The notes under the pieces: generated by a model
The model's input: the letters and a program-made list of their open reading frames with translations, nothing else
Database searches by the model: none
What the model was told of the DNA's origin: nothing
Made by a program: the position numbers and the translations under genes
Part shown: positions 9,031 through 13,243 of the stretch, in pieces
Numbering within the stretch: position 1 is the stretch's first letter
Layout: each line of letters begins with the position of its first letter
DNA from: Spirogloea muscicola
Lineage: Eukaryota > Streptophyta > Zygnematophyceae > Spirogloeales > Spirogloeaceae
Direction: 5' to 3'
NCBI GenBank assembly: GCA_009602725.1
Contig: WELB01000066.1
Location: 653,688 to 666,930 of the forward strand
Length of the DNA: 13,243 bases

Positions 9031-9089
9031 GACCCTTAAGTGGGCGACTTATGAAAAACCGTGACATAAGACCCTTAATTGGGCGAACT
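9031..9089 (+). repeat. 39-bp tandem motif, left arm end
   Basis: GACCCTTAAGTGGGCGACTT (9031-9050) and GACCCTTAATTGGGCGAACT (9070-9089) are two copies of one motif. The second is preceded by a CCGTGACATAA segment; the first lacks that segment on this side, so the left end is truncated relative to the right end. Confidence 0.75.
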
Positions 9090-10419
9090 ATGTTTACAGT
9101 GCTCACTGGATACCGGGTCTCATCCCAGTGTGGCTGGATGCTTGGATTTTGCTTTCAGTTGTGTGTGAAATGCTCTGAAGAAGACAGTATCAAATTGCAA
9201 TCTCTTGAGCCTCCTAACTGATTCCTGCAGGTAACTGATGTGCGGGTTGTTTGGATGCTGACCCAACTCCTCAGCTTGTGCCAGGACTTGCATTTTGGGG
9301 GGGGAGGGGCGGGAAATTGATATCATCTTTCACTATCTGCTCCATGTCATCTGTTATTCACTTCTACCATTTTAGGCAGCTATGTCTTGTTTTCGTTCAT
9401 TTCTTTCGTATCATGTCACAAAGCCGTCAGCTCCTGAATACAAAAGCGTGGAGCGCGCTCACGCTTGATTGTTGGACCCCTTCATCATAACACGTACTTG
9501 ACCACACTTGTCCTCGATAGCCTCGGAAACGTTCACCATAGTTGCACTACCACATGTCAGTTCTAGAGATGTTGGCTACAGAATTGAAGTTCCGGCTACT
9601 GATCGAGATTGTATTGAGACAAAGCCATAAATTGGCAGTTTGTTCTGGCCAGACATAGAAAACATGACTTTAAGGAAGAGTCTGGTGGTGGAGGCAGTGG
9701 GTAATGCCGCCCAGGTAACGCTGGCAAGCCCATGGTGACCTCCATATACATCTGGGCTCGCCAGCCTTACTCCGCCGGCTATCCCATTGCCTCTACCACC
9801 AGAGTCTTCCTTAACATCATCTCTCCAGCTCTGACCAGAACATACTGCCAACCTATGGCTTTGTCCCAATACCAATTCCGATATGTAATCAGAACGTCAA
9901 TGCTATAGCCACAATATCATGAACTGCTCCTGTGGTAGTGTAACTTGATGTACGTTTCTGTGGACGAGCATGGTCAAGTACGTGCGTGAGTGTTGTGATG
10001 AAGGGGTCCAATGATAAATCGTGAGCGCACTCCACGCCTTTGTTGTAAGGTGCTGACGGCTTTGTGACATTACGCAAAAGAAATTAGCGAAATCAAGACA
10101 TAGCCGCCTAATAAAGTAGAAATGAACAATAGATGACATGGAGCCTCCCCCCACTGCGAGTCCTAGCACAGGCTGAGGAGTTGGGTCAGCATCCAAAGAA
10201 GCTTTGTCAAGCAGTCACCTGCAGGAATATCATGGGAAGCACAAGACATTGCAATTTGACACTGTCTTCTTCAGAGCATTTCACACACAATTGAAAGCAC
10301 AATCCAAGCATCCAGCCACACTAGGATGAGACCCAGGTATCCAGTAAGCTCTGTAACCATAGTTCGCCCAATCAAGGGTCTTATGTCACGGTATCTCAAA
10401 AGTCGCCCACTTAAGGGTC
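9031..10419. repeat. 1.39-kb imperfect palindrome (long inverted repeat)
   Basis: The left arm (9031-9732) and right arm (9753-10419) are inverted copies around a loop of about 20 nt (9733-9752). Matching blocks run through the full arms. In one tract (9131-9207 against 10242-10318) I count four mismatches in 77 positions. The left arm has an extra stretch around 9294-9345, including a run of nine Gs, which explains most of the length difference. Each arm carries two copies of a GACCCTT-A-TGGGCGA motif 39 bp apart near its outer end. I recognise no transposase. It could be a foldback-type transposon, two head-to-head copies of one repeat, or a hairpin RNA locus. No target-site duplication is visible. 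Confidence 0.85.
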
Positions 10420-10432
10420 ATATGTGGCGGTA
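10355..10432 (-). repeat. 39-bp tandem motif, right arm end (two full units)
   Basis: Read on the minus strand, two adjacent 39-bp units (10394-10432 and 10355-10393) each begin TACCG, then ACATA, GACCCTT and TGGGCGA. The outer unit extends 13 bp past the last base paired with the left arm, so the unit, not the palindrome end, is probably the true sequence module. Confidence 0.75.
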
Positions 10433-10969
10433 CCGAATGTCCAGTGTCAAGTGAACCGGAACGAGAATTGGTGGCTCACAAAGGTGCAGCAACAGCAACA
10501 ACATTGCCATAGATACAACCTCACAATTCGCAGATGATGCTGCGACTGCATGCAGCATGTGAAAACACAGGATCACAATTATGTCACTCACCGATTACAA
10601 ACGCGTCTCTGTGACTTACCAAGTATAACGGGGTCTCTGTGACTTGCGGTAGAGCCTTTGCATCTGGCTGTCTAGCTGCTCTGCTACTTTGCTTTGCCAG
10701 TCTGAACCTTCTTGGCAGGATGCAGGAGCAAGAGATGCTTGTTGACAATGCGGCAGCGGAGCTGGAGCAGCTTCGGCAAGAGTAATGTAACATACCCGAG
10801 CCAAGCTTTGGCATCAAAAGTTGCGGTAATTGACTAGCCATTTTCAAGCTCTTCTCTGCAGAAATTGGCGCACAAATTTGTCCCACTGCAGGCTTCTGCA
10901 CCAGAGGTTTCTCAGAACGCATCATGCGTTGACCTGTCTCTGGTATTAGAATCTCTGTATCAGCTGCTC
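10433..10969. other. Sequence between palindrome and retrotransposon protease, no domain recognised
   Basis: A reverse transcriptase would be expected here if the minus-strand retrotransposon were complete. I see open minus-strand frames (10584-10925) but no catalytic YxDD-type motif or other pol landmark. A short direct repeat of GTCTCTGTGACTT occurs near 10605 and 10633. The pol region may be deleted or too decayed to read. Confidence 0.4.
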
Positions 10970-11588
10970 TTACTCTGCCTGGTGCTGAAGAAACACCTGT
11001 GACGATTGCACTATACGCTGGTATGTCAGCACACTGCTGCCCTTTAAGTAAAGCAACAGAACCTTAGACTTTTGCCTGGGAGGCCTACACCAAGCTTGTT
11101 TTGCATAGTTGTCTGTATGAATGCTTGTCGGTGCCAGAAAGTCGGTGCCCAACAGAACACCATAACTTCAGCTTTGACGATGCTGTCAGTACCACCAGTT
11201 GCAGTTTTCATGTACACATTGGTGTGAATAACATCCTTCTTTCCGTACCACCAGTTGCAGATTTCACTTTCACATTGGTTTGATTGACATCCTTCTTTCC
11301 GAGATTCAGAGGATGACAAACTACAACGAAAGGTTGAGCACCTGTGTCCATGAGCACAAGTGTTGGCGGAGTGCTTAACGGGCTTGGTCTTAACTTCTGG
11401 CGCTGCAACAACAGAAACGAAGTCAGCTTCAAACTCCTCCGGCTGATCGGAGTCTCGATGCCTGCCGGGATAGAAGTACTCGTCTTCCTGCACGTCCACG
11501 GCAGGATATGCGCAGACAAAGCCACCTTATCTTGCTGCTTCTGGACAACAGCAACTTGTTTGATTAGCTCTGCAATTTGCTGTGCCAA
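10970..11588 (-). pseudogene. Gypsy-like retrotransposon aspartic protease, frameshifted
   Basis: The active-site block VLMDTGAQPFVV (DTGA codons at 11337-11348) and the C-terminal block VLLGTDFLA (11132-11158) are the two landmarks of a retropepsin-type protease in LTR retrotransposons. It would cleave the Gag-Pol polyprotein in virus-like particles. They lie in the expected order on the minus strand but in different frames. A 56-bp tandem duplication sits between them and at least one further small indel precedes VLLGTDF. The upstream part (MAQQIAELIKQVAVVQKQQ) looks like a short coiled-coil linker from gag. The copy is dead as written. Confidence 0.7.
11189..11300 (-). repeat. 56-bp tandem duplication inside the protease region
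   Basis: Units 11189-11244 and 11245-11300 are near-identical; both encode a GKKDV...TATGG or SATGG type segment on the minus strand. Because 56 is not a multiple of three, the duplication shifts the frame between DTGA and GTDFL. Confidence 0.85.
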
Positions 11589-11639
11589 TGCAACAAATTT
11601 GTCAATATGGGTATTAGCAGGTTGAGCAACCCCTGTTGT

Positions 11640-12450
11640 CCTTCCACTAGGCTATCCCTTCAAAGCACGAGGCTTCTTGTCAGGATGCTTCTGCTAGCAT
11701 TGCTCTTCTACATGTCCCACTTTTGAAGTGTGAGAGCAAGTAGCACCAGCAAGTTGGTTTAACAGTAAGCAATCTCTTCTCAAGTGCCCAGGTTTCCCCA
11801 CATGCATGGCAACTTGATGCAGGATGGGGATGAGCATATAAGATTGGGTCCCTGGGTATGTCAGTAGACATTGCAACCGTAGTCCCTGTCATACCTTCCC
11901 TACCTGATCTCCCGACTTTGACGGAGGATGGCTGAGGCAAAGCTCCAACTCCCACAAAGCGATCATCAACACAGTGCAGAGTGTGGTCTTTTCTGTGTCC
12001 AACATTACCTTGTAGACATCTTTCAAATCGTAGTCATCTTCTTGAAGTTGATGACACCGCATGAGAAGTAATGTCTGTACTTAGAAGTGGCTTCTCCTGC
12101 AACAATACGCAGGAACTGCACAGCCAACTCTTTCTTACTGATCAAAGTTTGTGAGATATCAGTCACTTTTGAGAAGGGGAAGTAACAAGCGGTGATAGAG
12201 TCATCCTGGCTACGGGTGAGCCTCATTAAGGGTTTAGGGGGGGTTCCGGATTGTTAGTGCAGCCCTTTAGTCTCAGTTGACAGAGTTCTGCATAATAGTG
12301 ATCTTTTACTCTGACCAAAAATAGCCTCCGGGCGTACCTCTGTAGCTCGGTCTGCCCCCTTGAGCCACGCTGTAGTGCCGTCTTCAAGGGGATACAAGTT
12401 CACTCGTGCCTGCAAGACTTTCAGTGACTACCGGGACAATGTCCGATGGA
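11640..12450 (-). pseudogene. Retrotransposon gag remnant with two CCHC zinc knuckles
   Basis: Gag is the particle protein of LTR retrotransposons, and its knuckles bind the element RNA. Knuckle 1 (11769-11811) reads CHACG then KPGHLRRDC, a C-x2-C-x4-H-x4-C finger interrupted by one extra base. Knuckle 2 (11697-11738) reads CSHTSKVGHVEEQC, with Thr where the second Cys should be. Upstream in gag order are VDDRFVGVGALPQ, KELAVQFLRIVAGEA (near 12100) and NLYPLEDGTTAWLKGADRA (near 12400), in several frames. The protease follows downstream, as in Gypsy-type elements. No LTRs were found. Confidence 0.65.
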
Positions 12451-12523
12451 GCTGTAGGAAGAAGAGTGAAGGCGTATGGTGCGCATGAAAGATGGCCAAT
12501 ACTAGCCAGTACATCGTTCAAGC

Positions 12524-12580
12524 ATTCCCTTAAATTGAAAGAAAGGGCTCGCCCATTGAGGATTCCCTTAAATTGAAAGA
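12524..12580 (-). repeat. hpR tail fragment flanked by 19-bp direct repeats
   Basis: ATTCCCTTAAATTGAAAGA occurs perfectly at 12524-12542 and 12562-12580. Between them (12543-12561) lies, on the minus strand, CCTCAATGGGCGAGCCCTT, the conserved hpR tail without its hairpin. The direct repeats look like a target-site duplication around a very short insertion, though a local tandem duplication would look the same. Confidence 0.7.
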
Positions 12581-12708
12581 GCTGTTTCCTTCAGGCCAAA
12601 GCTACTGCAGAATGTGGGCTACATGAAAGCAAGCCCTATGCTAAGGTGGGCTGGGAAAAGCGCGTCCAAATTGAGAGCAGTGGCTGTCAGAGGCCAGCCC
12701 ACCAGCTA

Positions 12709-12756
12709 AGGTCGGCTGGCCATTCACAGCCCCCGCCCTCTCGAAGAAGTGGCACT
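12709..12756 (+). repeat. hpR repeat copy, copy-1 sub-type
   Basis: TCGGCTGGCCATTCACAGCC followed by CCCGCCCTCTCG and a GGCAC tail matches the copy at 2204-2241. It lies in opposite orientation to its neighbour at 12781-12936. Confidence 0.6.
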
Positions 12757-12780
12757 CCCCACTCCTGCACCGGCAGAAGA

Positions 12781-12936
12781 GAAAGAAGAAAGTGCTCGCC
12801 CATTGAGAATAGGGGCTGGAACAACCAGCCCGAAAAAGAATGAACAGAGTACGAGAAGGGGGCCAGGGGAAGCGCTAAGTAACAGAAACAAAGCTGCTAC
12901 GAGACACTCAGTAACCCCTGCTCAGCAGCCGCAGAG
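12781..12936 (-). repeat. hpR repeat, long inverted copy
   Basis: This is the reverse complement of copy 7, about 9 kb away: the AATGGGCGAGCACTTTC tail, hairpin GGGCTGG (12813-12819)/CCAGCCC (12825-12831), and the GCGCTTCCCCTGGCCCCCTT, GCTGCTTTGTTTC, GGTTACTGAGTG and TGCGGCTGCTGAGCAG blocks follow in order. It abuts a non-LTR retrotransposon fragment on its far side. Confidence 0.85.
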
Positions 12937-12940
12937 AAAG

Positions 12941-13243
12941 CGCGGCCAGGTTGACTCGCTGCTGCCTCGGGCGCGGGCGCGCGAGACTCGCGCGAGACTC
13001 CACTCGGCCTCTTCCCCGGGGGCTGCGGCGTGGCTCCAGGCCCTCCCCCTCTACGACGCCCTCACCCTCCCGGACGAGGTATTCCGAAGTGCCGTCCACC
13101 GGCTCCTGGGCCTACTGCCGCCATGTCTCCAGGGTGTGCGTCAATGTGAGTGTGGCGAGCGCGGGACCGAGCCTGGAGAGCTGGCTGCTCATGTTCTGCG
13201 CTGTTCCCACGGCGGAGAGCGGACAGCGGCCCACGACCGCCTC
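12941..13243 (+). pseudogene. Non-LTR retrotransposon protein, C-terminal part, runs off the window
   Basis: The frame open from about 12905 to the end reads GAAAWLQALP, then LTLPDEVFRSAVHRLLG, then CECGERG, AAHVLRCSHGGERTAAHD. This matches a layout seen after the reverse transcriptase in many algal and plant non-LTR elements: GA-x-W-L-x-A-LP, then a D-x-x-F-R-x-A-x-x-x-R-L-G helix, then C-x-C...H-x3-C...H-D. There is no start codon, and the upstream sequence is an hpR copy, so the piece is 5'-truncated. Whether the 3' end is intact lies outside the window. GC content is high, unlike the Gypsy-like remnant. Confidence 0.65.

Noticed and set aside
9031-10419. Palindrome as a sequencing or assembly foldback artefact
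   Set aside because: The arms carry many substitutions and a length difference, which an artefactual copy of one strand would not show.
9031-10419. PiggyBac-like element with TTAA target duplications
   Set aside because: TTAA is present in the end motif on both sides (9036-9039 and 10411-10414), but the pairing continues outside it, so it is part of the repeat and not a flanking duplication.

Overview
This window looks like nuclear DNA of a green-lineage eukaryote, most likely a streptophyte (land plant or charophyte alga). The reason is a single multi-exon gene at about 3972-7874 (+) whose conserved blocks match a plant F-box protein family (Arabidopsis At5g39450/At3g12350 type, recognised from memory, no search run). 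Its exons are GC-rich, its introns have GT-AG borders with matching phases, and repeat debris surrounds it. Nothing here looks bacterial: there are no operons, no ribosome-binding-site-led ORFs and no tight gene packing.

Layout. 1-2180: mostly unassigned sequence, with a weak BED-type zinc-finger fragment on the minus strand near 137-376. 2188-3680: a cluster of copies of one short repeat family (called hpR here), with a possible LINE C-terminal remnant at 2305-2487 (-) and a GC-rich block at 3001-3182. Complete hpR copies carry a GGGCTGG-loop-CCAGCCC hairpin followed by a conserved CAATGGGCGAGCACTTTC tail. 3972-7874: the F-box gene, with seven supportable exons; a stretch of intron 3 (5387-6140) may hide another exon. 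7875-9030: no gene, only degenerate hpR fragments. 9031-10419: a 1.39-kb imperfect palindrome with arms of about 700 and 667 bp around a loop of about 20 nt, and a 39-bp tandem unit at the arm ends. 10433-12450: a decayed Gypsy-like LTR-retrotransposon fragment on the minus strand (gag with two CCHC knuckles, then an aspartic protease), broken by frameshifts and a 56-bp tandem duplication, with no reverse transcriptase recognised. 12524-12936: more hpR copies, including an inverted partner of the 3507-3680 copy. 12941-13243: the C-terminal part of a non-LTR retrotransposon protein running off the window end.

The F-box protein would be the substrate-recruiting subunit of an SCF ubiquitin ligase. 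The other elements are unrelated mobile-element remains and do not form a pathway with it. The most unusual structures are the long palindrome and the hpR family. I see no convincing new multi-gene system.
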